Assembly (NCBI GenBank): GCA_038230775.1
Contig: JBBRMQ010000044.1
Location: 1-22,420, forward strand
From: JBBRMQ01 sp038230775
Lineage (GTDB): Bacteria > Acidobacteriota > Thermoanaerobaculia > Gp7-AA8
Direction of reading: 5' to 3'
DNA: 22,420 nt
Each line of letters starts with the position of its first letter. Within the stretch, counting starts at the first letter, position 1. Shown here in pieces: positions 1-6,881 of the stretch. The notes under the pieces were generated by a model. It saw nothing but the letters and a program-made list of their open reading frames with translations. It searched no databases and was not told the DNA's origin. A program made the translations under genes and the position numbers.

Positions 1-411
1 AATGCCGCGAGCGACGTCGTCTCACACCCCGCACTTCGGTTTCTGGAACCGATCGGCCAGTCCGAAGCGCGCCTTACCGACCTGGTTGCGAGGTTGGTGG
101 GAAGAATCCTTTCGGCGCAGAAAGCAAACGCCGCGGCCGGCGACGCCCCCGACTCGGCTGCCCTCACCGACCTCGGCGGCGCACGCCGCTCTCGCGCTCG
201 CAACTTCGTCCAATACCGCTTCGCTAATGGCAAGTGGTCGCGCGGCGTGGTCGACTCACCCGATCAGCCCACGGATGGTTTTACCGTCGCGGGATATGAG
301 GATGACGGCGACCTGCAGACGCTCTGCCGCACGTACGTGGGCGCTGACGAAGAAGGCCGCCGTCTGATCCGGCTGGTTGCGGAGCTGAGCGCGCGCACCG
401 TGAAGCGCTAA
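1..411 (+). CDS. 3' end of an unidentified protein (partial, no start in window)
   Basis: The frame is open from the first base to a TAA at 409-411 and gives about 136 residues without a stop. I chose it over overlapping frames because it is continuous to the window edge, has mixed soluble-protein composition, and ends exactly where the dispersed repeat begins. The readable part has an amphipathic helix-rich start, an Ala/Arg-rich middle, and an acidic stretch (GYEDDGDLQTLCRTYVGADE) before a helical tail. I do not recognise a family. It may be a C-terminal domain of a larger cytosolic protein. The last codons, and possibly the stop itself, lie in sequence shared with the repeat copy at 22287, so the natural C-terminus may have been altered. 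Confidence 0.45.
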   Translation, partial: NAASDVVSHPALRFLEPIGQSEARLTDLVARLVGRILSAQKANAAAGDAPDSAALTDLGGARRSRARNFVQYRFANGKWSRGVVDSPDQPTDGFTVAGYEDDGDLQTLCRTYVGADEEGRRLIRLVAELSARTVKR

Positions 412-567
412 TGTCCTGAGTCAGAGATTGGTGGCATTTCGCTCGCGGGTAGGGGCCTCCCAGTTGCCGCCTTGTCATTCCGAGCGTAGCGAGGAACCGG
501 TGTGGGCGGGCGGCGCGCTCATCGTCCCGCCCACCCACACCGCTCCCTCGCTACGCTCGGGATGACA
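407..567. repeat. Dispersed palindromic repeat, copy A
   Basis: The segment begins gctaatgtcctgagtc and ends in a large inverted repeat. The arm at 473-494 (tgtcattccgagcg...) pairs with 546-567 with one mismatch, and an inner G/C-rich pair (about 499-510 with 531-542) extends the hairpin. The same opening word and the same inner sequence, in the opposite sense (gggcgggacgatgagcgc), recur at 22287-22420. No coding potential is seen inside. It resembles the MITE/REP-like intergenic palindromes of soil bacterial genomes; a transcription-terminating role for the upstream gene is also possible. Confidence 0.75.
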
Positions 568-644
568 TGGTTGCATCTTGCGTCGCCTCTTCCTCGGCGT
601 CGAGACCAAGCCAGTGGTAGCGATTCATCCAATACACTCCACTC

Positions 645-860
645 GTGGATCCCGAATTCACTCGCATCATCCTGCGCGTCTCGCTTCTCGGCGGCGGGAT
701 TCTCGTCATCGGCGCGGGACTGCTCGTGGTCGCCTTCCGTGCCTTCTCGCCCGCGCGATCGGGCGGCCGGGACTTCCGCCCCGCGATTCTCGTCGCATCC
801 GTGCTGGTGTTCGTGATGATGATCTGCGCGCTGCTCATGCGGCTGTCGATGGTCAGATGA
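645..860 (+). CDS. Small two-helix membrane protein (hypothetical)
   Basis: A 71-residue protein read from a GTG at 645. It has two clear hydrophobic segments, about residues 8-31 (Gly/Leu/Val-rich) and 46-66. They are joined by a short basic loop with Phe-Arg, Ser-Gly-Gly-Arg and Arg-Pro, so the topology is probably a hairpin with the loop in the cytoplasm. It stands alone between the dispersed repeat and a convergent gene, overlapping the 3' end of the CoA-transferase by 8 bp. No clear Shine-Dalgarno precedes the GTG. The two well-formed transmembrane helices argue that it is real. I do not recognise a named family. Confidence 0.55.
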   Translation: MDPEFTRIILRVSLLGGGILVIGAGLLVVAFRAFSPARSGGRDFRPAILVASVLVFVMMICALLMRLSMVR

Positions 861-1980
861 CGGTGTCGCGGCGAAACGCGGCGATCTCCGCGCGCGAATA
901 GCCAAGCTCCGCGAGGACGCGATCGGTGTGCTCACCGAGACGCGGTGGGCGCTTTCCCGCAGGGCGCCGTGCGCCACTGATCATCACCGGATCGAGTACA
1001 ACATCGCCATCGACGACCCCGCGCGCGGCCGGTGAGCGCAGCGCCCCGCGAACGCCCTGCACAAGCGCCGACGGGACTCCCGCCTTGCGGCATCGCGCGA
1101 CCCAGTGCGCCGCCTTTCGTTTCATGAACGCCGACTCCAGCTCGTCAAGGAGCTTCACGCGATTACGCACGCGAGCTGCGTTCGTGGCATAGCGGCGGCT
1201 GGCGGCCAGATCATTGCGGCCTAACACGCTCGTGCAGAGCATCTGAAAATGCCGATCGGTTCCCGCGCCAATCGCGAAGGGCCGATCGCTGCCGTCAAAC
1301 ACCTGATACGGAACGATCGACGGATGTTCGTTGCCGAAGCGCGCCGCCTCGCGGCCCGTCACGAGAACGTTCCGGGCGACGTTCACCAGCGATGCGATGG
1401 TCGACGAGAAGAGCGACACCTCGATCCTCGCGCCCTTTCCTGTTCGCTCGCGCTCCACGAGTGCCGAAGTGATGGCGCCGAATGCGTAGTGGGCGGTGAG
1501 CACGTCCGCAAGCGCGACACCGACCTTCATCGGATCGCCGTCCCGCGCGCCGGTGATCGACATCAATCCGGACTCGGCCTGGGCCAGGAGGTCGTATCCC
1601 GGCGTGTTCGCTTCCGGTGTATCGGCGTCATACCCGCGAATCGTGCATTGCACGGCCGAGCGAGGCACTTCGGGCAGCAGATCGCGACGGAGAAAGTTGT
1701 CCAGGACGACATCCGCCCGGTCGATGAGCCGGCGCGCGATGCCGGCGCCCGTGCGCAGATTCAACGTGAGCGATTCCTTCTTCCGGTTGACCGCGAGAAA
1801 GTACGCGGCCACGTCGTCGATGAATGGCGGACCCCAACGGCGCGTCTCGTCGCCGCGCTCGGGCTCTTCGACCTTGATCACGCGCGCGCCGGCATCGGCG
1901 AGCATCTGCGAGCAGAGTGGGCCGGCGAGAACGCGCGAGAAGTCGGCGACCGTGATCCCGCGAAGCGGCGTGCGGCTCAA
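853..1980 (-). CDS. CaiB/BaiF (class III) CoA-transferase family protein
   Basis: 375 residues, typical of family III acyl-CoA transferases, which move CoA between carboxylic acids or isomerise acyl-CoAs in the cytoplasm. The N-terminus (PLRGITVADFSRVLAGPLCSQMLADAGARVIKVE, described here by its hallmarks LAGP and IKVE) is characteristic. The block GYDLLAQAESGLMSITG lies at residues 128-144. It is followed by GVALADVLT, with Asp159 in the place of the catalytic Asp of formyl-CoA transferase. The start is a TTG at 1980 overlapping the TGA of the upstream zinc-ribbon gene (TTGA), which suggests translational coupling; it fits the family N-terminus exactly. The substrate cannot be told from sequence. 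2-methylacyl-CoA racemase-like activity is a plausible alternative. Confidence 0.92.
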   Translation of the reverse strand: MSRTPLRGITVADFSRVLAGPLCSQMLADAGARVIKVEEPERGDETRRWGPPFIDDVAAYFLAVNRKKESLTLNLRTGAGIARRLIDRADVVLDNFLRRDLLPEVPRSAVQCTIRGYDADTPEANTPGYDLLAQAESGLMSITGARDGDPMKVGVALADVLTAHYAFGAITSALVERERTGKGARIEVSLFSSTIASLVNVARNVLVTGREAARFGNEHPSIVPYQVFDGSDRPFAIGAGTDRHFQMLCTSVLGRNDLAASRRYATNAARVRNRVKLLDELESAFMKRKAAHWVARCRKAGVPSALVQGVRGALRSPAARGVVDGDVVLDPVMISGARRPAGKRPPRLGEHTDRVLAELGYSRAEIAAFRRDTVI

Positions 1981-2306
1981 CGGTAGGTTTGCTTGAGCGC
2001 GTCGAGATCGGCGAGCGTCTTCCGCAGGATGTTGACGACCTTGTGGACTTCGGTGCCGTACAGCTTGAGCTCCGCGTCGCAGTCGGTCATGGCGTAGACC
2101 GCTTCATCCTTCTCGAGGCGTTCGCGCTCGAATCGAAGGCGCTCGGTGAGCTCTTCGATCTCGGTGACGAGCACGAAATTGACGTCCTTTTCGCCGAGGT
2201 AGCGCTTGCATTGGGGGCAGTAGATCGAGCGGTCCGCGGAGGTGTCGACCAGCTCGAAAACGAACTGTCGCTCACATTTCGGGCACTCGAAAACCTCAGG
2301 CAGCAT
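1977..2306 (-). CDS. Small zinc-ribbon / coiled-coil protein
   Basis: 109 residues from the ATG at 2306. Residues 8-33 carry two CxxC knuckles, CPKC and CPQC, spaced as in a zinc ribbon that would bind one Zn ion. Residues 48-68 form a highly charged helix (EIEELTERLRFERERLEKDE) likely to coil, followed by a second helical stretch to the C-terminus. The frame continues open far upstream, but through the tRNA-Gln gene, so the ATG right before the zinc ribbon is the sensible start. It is coupled to the downstream CoA-transferase by a TTGA overlap. The function is unknown; a nucleic-acid- or protein-binding adaptor is possible. Confidence 0.75.
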   Translation of the reverse strand: MLPEVFECPKCERQFVFELVDTSADRSIYCPQCKRYLGEKDVNFVLVTEIEELTERLRFERERLEKDEAVYAMTDCDAELKLYGTEVHKVVNILRKTLADLDALKQTYR

Positions 2307-2356
2307 CGAGGGCGATTGTCGCACCGCGCGTCCCATTTGTCGCGGAAATTCACTCC

Positions 2357-2386
2357 TTGACCTTCGCGTTTGGGGCCGTGTAGCAT
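2357..2386 (+). promoter_or_regulatory. Candidate sigma-70-type promoter for tRNA-Gln
   Basis: TTGACC at 2357-2362 and TAGCAT at 2381-2386 are separated by 18 bp. This places a start near 2393 and a leader of about 37 nt before the tRNA. The match to the -35 box is good and to the -10 box moderate. Inferred from sequence only. Confidence 0.5.
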
Positions 2387-2429
2387 CGACGCCCTTTCGC
2401 CCCGGCGCCACCGCGTCCCGGCTCTTTGT

Positions 2430-2503
2430 TGGGAGATCGTTCAATGGTAGGACAAGCGGCTCTGAACCGCTCAATCGGGGTTCGACTCCCTGTCTCCCAG
2501 CCA
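2430..2503 (+). tRNA. tRNA-Gln (anticodon CTG), CCA encoded
   Basis: A complete cloverleaf can be folded by eye. The acceptor stem TGGGAGA pairs with TCTCCCA, and the D arm is GTTC/GGAC. The anticodon stem AGCGG/CCGCT encloses the loop CTCTGAA, giving anticodon CTG at 2462-2464, which reads CAG. The T arm is CGGGG-TTCGACT-CCCTG. The discriminator is G at 2500, and CCA at 2501-2503 is genomically encoded. It lies between the zinc-ribbon gene (divergent) and the P450 gene. Confidence 0.97.
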
Positions 2504-2590
2504 ACTTCGAAACGTCTTCTTGATCTGATTCAGCGGGTCGGCCAGTCCGGCCAATCCACCTTCTGATCCCCCTTCTCGCCACCCTGCGCC

Positions 2591-2657
2591 CGGCGGTGAT
2601 GAAACCGGCCAGACCTTGTCTCTTAGAGCGTTGCAATTGTTGAGGGCATCACCGCCG
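2591..2657. repeat. 11-bp perfect inverted repeat downstream of the tRNA
   Basis: cggcggtgatg at 2591-2601 and its exact complement at 2647-2657 enclose 45 bp without a recognisable gene. It could form a long-loop hairpin or be the ends of a very small remnant element. The 2504-2667 gap otherwise shows only a short GGCC-rich dyad near 2539-2555. Confidence 0.4.
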
Positions 2658-2667
2658 ACTTCGACCG

Positions 2668-3894
2668 CTATGCAGAGGTCGGAATCACAGAACCGCCGGT
2701 TCTAACCGGTAGTGCCACGAGACCGCGTATCGCAAAGCTCTTGCGCCAGCGAAGCGAGCCCGGTGGCACGGCCAGATGCAAACCCGGAAAGCGGCGGAAC
2801 AAGGTGGTGAGGGCGATCTCCCCTTCCAGTCGGGCCAGCGCCGCACCGAGGCAGAAGTGCGATCCCATTCCAAACGCAAGGTGCTTATTGGGTTCGCGGG
2901 CAATGTCGAATGTTTCGGGATCGGGGAACTGCGACTCATCGTGGTTTGCCGATCCCAGACTCACGCCGACAAGCTCACCGCGTGGAATCGTGATCGACCC
3001 GATCGTGACGTCCTCGAGGGTGATCCGCGGCGTTGCAAACTCCACCGGGCTGGCATATCGCAGAATCTCGTCGATAGCAGAAACACGAAGTTCCGGGGTC
3101 GCCTCCATACGCATCCTCTGCTCGGGATGCTGCATGAGGACCAGCGCTCCGGTGGCAATCAGATGGACGGTCGTTTCGTGTCCAGCCAGCAGCAGAAGGA
3201 TGACCATACTGACGATCTCGTCTTCCGTGAGCCTGTCTCCCGACTCTTCGGCACGGACCAGACCCGTCATCAAATCGTCCTGCGGCGAGGCGCGACGCAG
3301 GGTCACCAGTCCGCGGATATAGCGGGAGAGGCTCGCGAGCGCGGGAAGGGCGCGCAGGAAGACGCCAAGCGAGGCGGAGGCGCTGGCCGCCGCCGCCTTC
3401 TTCGTCCAGGGTCCGAACACACGGCGATCCTTGACCGGAACGCCCAGCAGGTCCGAGATGATGATTAACGGGACGGGCAATGCGTAGGCCTCGATGAGCT
3501 CGATCACGTCGCTGCCGTCAGCGCGGTCGAGAAGGTCATCGCAGGTGCCCTGGATGCGGGAGCGCAGCCCTTCGATCAGGCGGGGAGTGAACGCTCTCTG
3601 CACCAGTGACCGCAACCTGGTGTGATCGGGAGGATCGGTTGTAAGGAGGTTCCGGAGCATCGCCCGGATCGAAGGAGGGATCCATGGGTACGCCTGGATA
3701 TAGTCCTTGGAAAATCTCGGGTCCTTGAGAATCCTCACGACGTCGTCATAGCGCGTGACGACCCAGATCGCTGGCAACCAGAAAGCTACCTTGGTCCGGT
3801 AGACGGGAGCTTCGGCCCGCAATCGTGCGTAAACCGGATACGGGTTGGCCTTGAAGCGAGGATCGTCAAGACGAGGGTGCCCGATCTTGTGCAA
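2668..3894 (-). CDS. Cytochrome P450 (soluble, bacterial class)
   Basis: 408 residues without a membrane anchor, so a cytosolic heme monooxygenase needing separate redox partners; none is encoded nearby. All hallmarks are present. The I-helix motif AGHETT is at 237-242, the K-helix ExxR as EILR at 276-279, and the heme loop FGMGSHFCLG at 341-350 with Cys348 as axial ligand. The N-terminal DDPRFKANPYPVYARLR is typical of CYP107-like bacterial P450s. The only in-frame start after an upstream TAG is the TTG at 3894. The C-terminus runs about ten residues past the usual LPVR end (TGGSVIPTSA). The substrate is unknown. The gene starts a few bases from a truncated AraC-type coding fragment on the other strand, which suggests arrival or loss by rearrangement. 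Confidence 0.95.
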   Translation of the reverse strand: MHKIGHPRLDDPRFKANPYPVYARLRAEAPVYRTKVAFWLPAIWVVTRYDDVVRILKDPRFSKDYIQAYPWIPPSIRAMLRNLLTTDPPDHTRLRSLVQRAFTPRLIEGLRSRIQGTCDDLLDRADGSDVIELIEAYALPVPLIIISDLLGVPVKDRRVFGPWTKKAAAASASASLGVFLRALPALASLSRYIRGLVTLRRASPQDDLMTGLVRAEESGDRLTEDEIVSMVILLLLAGHETTVHLIATGALVLMQHPEQRMRMEATPELRVSAIDEILRYASPVEFATPRITLEDVTIGSITIPRGELVGVSLGSANHDESQFPDPETFDIAREPNKHLAFGMGSHFCLGAALARLEGEIALTTLFRRFPGLHLAVPPGSLRWRKSFAIRGLVALPVRTGGSVIPTSA

Positions 3895-3903
3895 GTGGAC
3901 GTC

Positions 3904-3990
3904 ATGCTAAGTCATCAGAGCCACTTCTGCCGGACGTTCCGGCAGTTCACCGGCCTGACTCCTACGGAGTTTCGCCGCACTTCGCGCTAA
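3904..3990 (+). pseudogene. Remnant of an AraC-family regulator (C-terminal HTH end only)
   Basis: The 28 codons ending at TAA 3988-3990 read SHQSHFCRTFRQFTGLTP followed by TEFRRTSR. This matches the very end of the second helix-turn-helix of AraC/XylS regulators (consensus DQSHFxRxFRxxxGxTPxxYR). The same frame upstream of about 3907 has no AraC character and is antisense to the P450 gene, so the rest of the regulator is missing. Recognition is by the family signature. The fragment is too small to work and is best seen as debris at a junction. Confidence 0.8.
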
Positions 3991-4052
3991 GAGCGTTCCA
4001 TCCTGTCGCTCTGGTACAAGACCGACACGCCCGGCGGCGATACTCTGCGGTC

Positions 4053-5804
4053 ATGCGTGCCAGCATCGCAGCCATTCTGCTTGTCCTGACCTTCTGCTCG
4101 CGGTCCCATGCGGATCGATCCACATATGAGGCGGCCGAGGATGCGGTCGCCCGGCGGGACTTCAGCAAGGCGCGCGACCTTTATCACCACGCAGCGAAGA
4201 GCGAGGCCGATCCCGAACGGCGGTCGCGCGCGACGTCGCGCGCGGCGAACATCGAGTGGCGCATCATGCGCGACCTCGGCAGCGCGCGGCAGACGCTCGC
4301 GAACGCGTCTGATACCAACACGCTGATCGAGCGTGCCCGCGCCGAGGGCGAGCTCGCTCACGACTGGGAAACCGCGAATGCGTTTGCGAAACGCGCACGC
4401 AATGCAGCGAAGAGGCGAGACGAGCTGATGCGCGCGACCGCGATCGAGGCGGAAGCACTCATCACGCCCGTTCGCGATGCGCGGCTCGACCACCGATGTG
4501 CCCCGGCGGACGGATTGCGCGACGTCGTCATCAAAGCGAGAGATTTCATCAAGACCGAAGGGCCGTACATCAATGCTGCACGCGCGTTGCTCAACGCGGC
4601 AATCCTCACGAACGATCGCCAGTCGATGCTGCAAGCGTGGCAGTGGTACTACGGCGAAAAGCCTGACGTTCCGGCCGACCGTCGCGGTCTCGGCCTCGCA
4701 CTCGCACGCGCGAAATTCTTCGACGAAGCGATCCTCGTTCTCGCGGATCCGTGTGCGGCGCCGATCGATGACGCGGAAGTGAGGGATGTGCTGCTGTACG
4801 CCGGCGGGTTGCGGCGCGTTCGCGAGATCGCCGATGAACACTACCGCCGCGTCTCTCTCGGCACGGCCGATGTCGCCGGGTTTCGCGCGGCGCTGGAGCG
4901 CGAAGGACGCACGTCATGGCAGCGATTCGGTTCAGGTCACTTCTCGCAGCCCGCTTTGCTGAAGACGTTGTTTGCGCGCTTCGGCACGGTCGCAGTCGGC
5001 GGAAAGACAGGCAACGTCGAAGACCTGCACTACGGACACGCCATCGTCGACACGACCCGCAAGGTTGAGCAGTACGGCCGCACGGCCGAACTGCGGTTTG
5101 TCGCGCTCGACGGCATCGTGTCCAACGGATACTCGACATGGGCATCCGATGGGGGAAGCGGCGACGGCGGCTGGAACAACGAACAGGGCATCTTTCAGGT
5201 AAGGCCGATGTACGCGGATGACCCGATCGCCGAGTGGCGGTCGGTCAGCGATCCCGCGGTGCGCGCCGAGCGTGACCGCGAGATCGCCGACGAGTCGGCG
5301 CGCGATGACGCGCGCCAGCCGCTGACGGCGCCGGTCGGGATGAGGTTTCGGCTGCGCATGCAGGCAAACGACGAACTCCTCGCAGAGCTGAAGAAGCAGG
5401 GCCTGACAGGCGACGCGCTGCGCTCGGCGTTCATCAACCGCGTCCGCGACGACGTGTTCGCATCGTCGATTCTTGCCCACGAAGGTCGCCACGCGATCGA
5501 CAACAAGGAAGGCGTCAAAGACGCGACACAGCTCGAATTCGACGCGAAGCTGTCGGAAGTCGCCTTTGCGCCTTCGCCTCGCCGCGCGGTCGTCAGCGGA
5601 ATCTTTGTCAAGCTCGATCCGCAGTCGCCGCACGGGAAGGCGAACCGGAGAATTTTCGAAGGCGTGACGAAATGGATGAGGGCGCACGCCACCGAGATCG
5701 CCGGCCTCGAGGTCGCAAAGCCATTGCTTCCACAGTTCGACAAGCTGACGAACGAGCAGATCCGCAGTGCGTTCCGGTCGATGGATCCCCTCGCGAAGGG
5801 GTAG
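4053..5804 (+). CDS. Secreted HEGRH-motif protein, putative zinc metalloprotease-like, function unknown
   Basis: 583 residues starting at an ATG, with a signal peptide (MRASIAAILLVLTFCSRSHA, cut probable after Ala20). Residues 22-290 are Ala/Arg-rich helices with TPR-like spacing. Residues 310-390 form a distinct region (YGHAIVDTTRKVEQYG; GYSTWASDGGSGDGGWNNEQ) reminiscent of a beta-rich periplasmic domain. Residues 476-480 are HEGRH, an HExxH zinc-binding motif, with Glu495 and Glu502 downstream as candidate third ligands. This layout resembles gluzincin-type peptidases, but I do not recognise a named family. The gene stands alone and converges on the small basic protein gene at 5904. Confidence 0.85.
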   Translation: MRASIAAILLVLTFCSRSHADRSTYEAAEDAVARRDFSKARDLYHHAAKSEADPERRSRATSRAANIEWRIMRDLGSARQTLANASDTNTLIERARAEGELAHDWETANAFAKRARNAAKRRDELMRATAIEAEALITPVRDARLDHRCAPADGLRDVVIKARDFIKTEGPYINAARALLNAAILTNDRQSMLQAWQWYYGEKPDVPADRRGLGLALARAKFFDEAILVLADPCAAPIDDAEVRDVLLYAGGLRRVREIADEHYRRVSLGTADVAGFRAALEREGRTSWQRFGSGHFSQPALLKTLFARFGTVAVGGKTGNVEDLHYGHAIVDTTRKVEQYGRTAELRFVALDGIVSNGYSTWASDGGSGDGGWNNEQGIFQVRPMYADDPIAEWRSVSDPAVRAERDREIADESARDDARQPLTAPVGMRFRLRMQANDELLAELKKQGLTGDALRSAFINRVRDDVFASSILAHEGRHAIDNKEGVKDATQLEFDAKLSEVAFAPSPRRAVVSGIFVKLDPQSPHGKANRRIFEGVTKWMRAHATEIAGLEVAKPLLPQFDKLTNEQIRSAFRSMDPLAKG

Positions 5805-5813
5805 TTTCGCGAG
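5790..5813 (+). terminator. Weak hairpin overlapping the stop of the HEGRH gene
   Basis: ctcgcgaa at 5790-5797 pairs with ttcgcgag at 5806-5813 around an 8-nt loop containing the stop codon. No U-run follows, so it is at best a weak or factor-dependent terminator. Confidence 0.25.
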
Positions 5814-5903
5814 GATTCTCCAAGGCCAGCTCGTTCGCTTGCGGACGGCACGTTGAAGCGCTGACGACGTCGGCGTTAGAGGTCTCGTGTCTAACGACGT
5901 GGA

Positions 5904-5963
5904 TTACTTCTTGTCCTTCTTCGGCTTCTTCGTCTCTCTACGGGCGCCTTTTTCTTTTGCCAT
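5904..5963 (-). CDS. 19-residue Lys/Arg-rich small protein
   Basis: The product is MAKEKGARRETKKPKKDKK, with 11 of 19 residues Lys or Arg. The start ATG at 5963 is preceded by a full-length Shine-Dalgarno AAGGAGGT (5969-5976) at ideal spacing, the best ribosome site in the window. This makes a real gene very likely despite its size. The KKPKK core resembles short basic peptides of the MAKxxxxxxEAKKPKK type that I recall from many bacteria with unknown function; that resemblance is from memory. A longer reading from 6209 exists in the same frame but lacks any ribosome site and would bury this signal. A 7-bp hairpin (5874-5880 with 5890-5896) lies just downstream and could end its transcript. 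Confidence 0.75.
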   Translation of the reverse strand: MAKEKGARRETKKPKKDKK

Positions 5964-6149
5964 GCGATACCTCCTTCCTTTCATGCTATCGACTCCGTGG
6001 TCAGAAGAGAATCGGATTCTCAAGTTCGCCCTCTGATGAATCCAACAGTTGAACCCAACAGCCGTAGCGGCGTCTTGTTCGTTCACGTCCAAGTGTCGTA
6101 CGCCAGGCGCCGCCCGAGGCACACTTGACGCTGCTGGGATGATGCAGGC

Positions 6150-6878
6150 GTGAATCGAAGAACGCAACAGCTTCTGGTCGCCCGGCACGATCGAGGAGTC
6201 ATCCGCCACGCGAGCTCGGTTTACGGCACATCACTCGACGGCATCCCTCTCACCGTCTTTCTTCCCGATGCGGGAAGGAGCGACATCGTCATTCTTGCTT
6301 CCATCCATGGTGACGAAGCGGAGACGACGGTCGTCGTTTCAGAAGCACTGCGCTGCATCCCGCGTGGCGAACTGCAGGCGGCCGTGATTCTCTGCGGCAA
6401 TCCCGACGGCATGCTGCGCGGAACGCGCGGCAATGGCCGCGGGGTGGACCTGAATCGCAATTTCCCAACTTCCAATTGGAGCCTCGAACCCGTCTTCTAC
6501 AAGACTCGAGCAAACGATGCGCGCGACATCGCGCTGAGTCCGGGTGCACACGCGGCGTCCGAACCGGAAACGAATGCGCTGCTTTCTCTGCTCGAGCGAT
6601 TGAAGCCGCGCGCCGTCGTCAGCCTTCACTCGGCTCTTGCCTGCATCGACGACGCCGGCGCCTCGCACCTCGGCCGCCAGCTCGCCGAGCGCTGCGCTCT
6701 CCCGTTCCTGACCGAGATCGGCTATCCCACGCCCGGTTCCATGGGCACGTGGGCGACGGAACAACATCTGACTCTCGTGACCTGGGAGCTCGAGGACGCA
6801 TCGCTGTACGCTCTCAAGGATCATCACGTTCCCATCCTCATCGATCTCATGACCGGTCGATTCGAGCTCGAGCGTTAG
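6150..6878 (+). CDS. mpaA: MpaA-like murein peptide amidase (M14 family)
   Basis: 242 residues, the same length as E. coli MpaA. MpaA is a cytoplasmic zinc carboxypeptidase-like enzyme that cuts the gamma-D-Glu-meso-diaminopimelate bond of recycled murein tripeptide. Family features in order: IHGDEAE at 52-58 with zinc ligands His53 and Glu56; CGNPDG at 82-87; GVDLNRNFP at 98-106; a SEPET block at 137-141; the third ligand His160 in SLHSALACID; and probable catalytic Glu213 in TWELE. There is no signal peptide. The start is a GTG at 6150; no strong Shine-Dalgarno is visible. The glutamate racemase homologue begins 3 bp after its stop, so the two form an operon. The match of motifs and flanking blocks to MpaA is close, although not checked by search. 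Confidence 0.88.
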   Translation: MNRRTQQLLVARHDRGVIRHASSVYGTSLDGIPLTVFLPDAGRSDIVILASIHGDEAETTVVVSEALRCIPRGELQAAVILCGNPDGMLRGTRGNGRGVDLNRNFPTSNWSLEPVFYKTRANDARDIALSPGAHAASEPETNALLSLLERLKPRAVVSLHSALACIDDAGASHLGRQLAERCALPFLTEIGYPTPGSMGTWATEQHLTLVTWELEDASLYALKDHHVPILIDLMTGRFELER

Positions 6879-6881
6879 GCC

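Noticed and set aside
2307..2636. Upstream extension of the zinc-ribbon protein to a 219-residue form
   Set aside because: It would run through the tRNA-Gln gene on the opposite strand; the added part is Arg-rich noise.
2625..3997. Short shared word agagcgtt near 2626 and 3990 as integration-site repeats around the P450
   Set aside because: Eight bases are expected by chance over this distance, and neither copy matches the tRNA 3' end.
3987..4841. Minus-strand open frame of 284 codons opposite the HEGRH protein gene
   Set aside because: It is antisense to a gene with a signal peptide and coherent sequence, with no motif of its own.
5964..6209. Longer 101-residue form of the small basic protein
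   Set aside because: It lacks a ribosome site and buries the perfect AAGGAGGT that precedes the 19-residue form.
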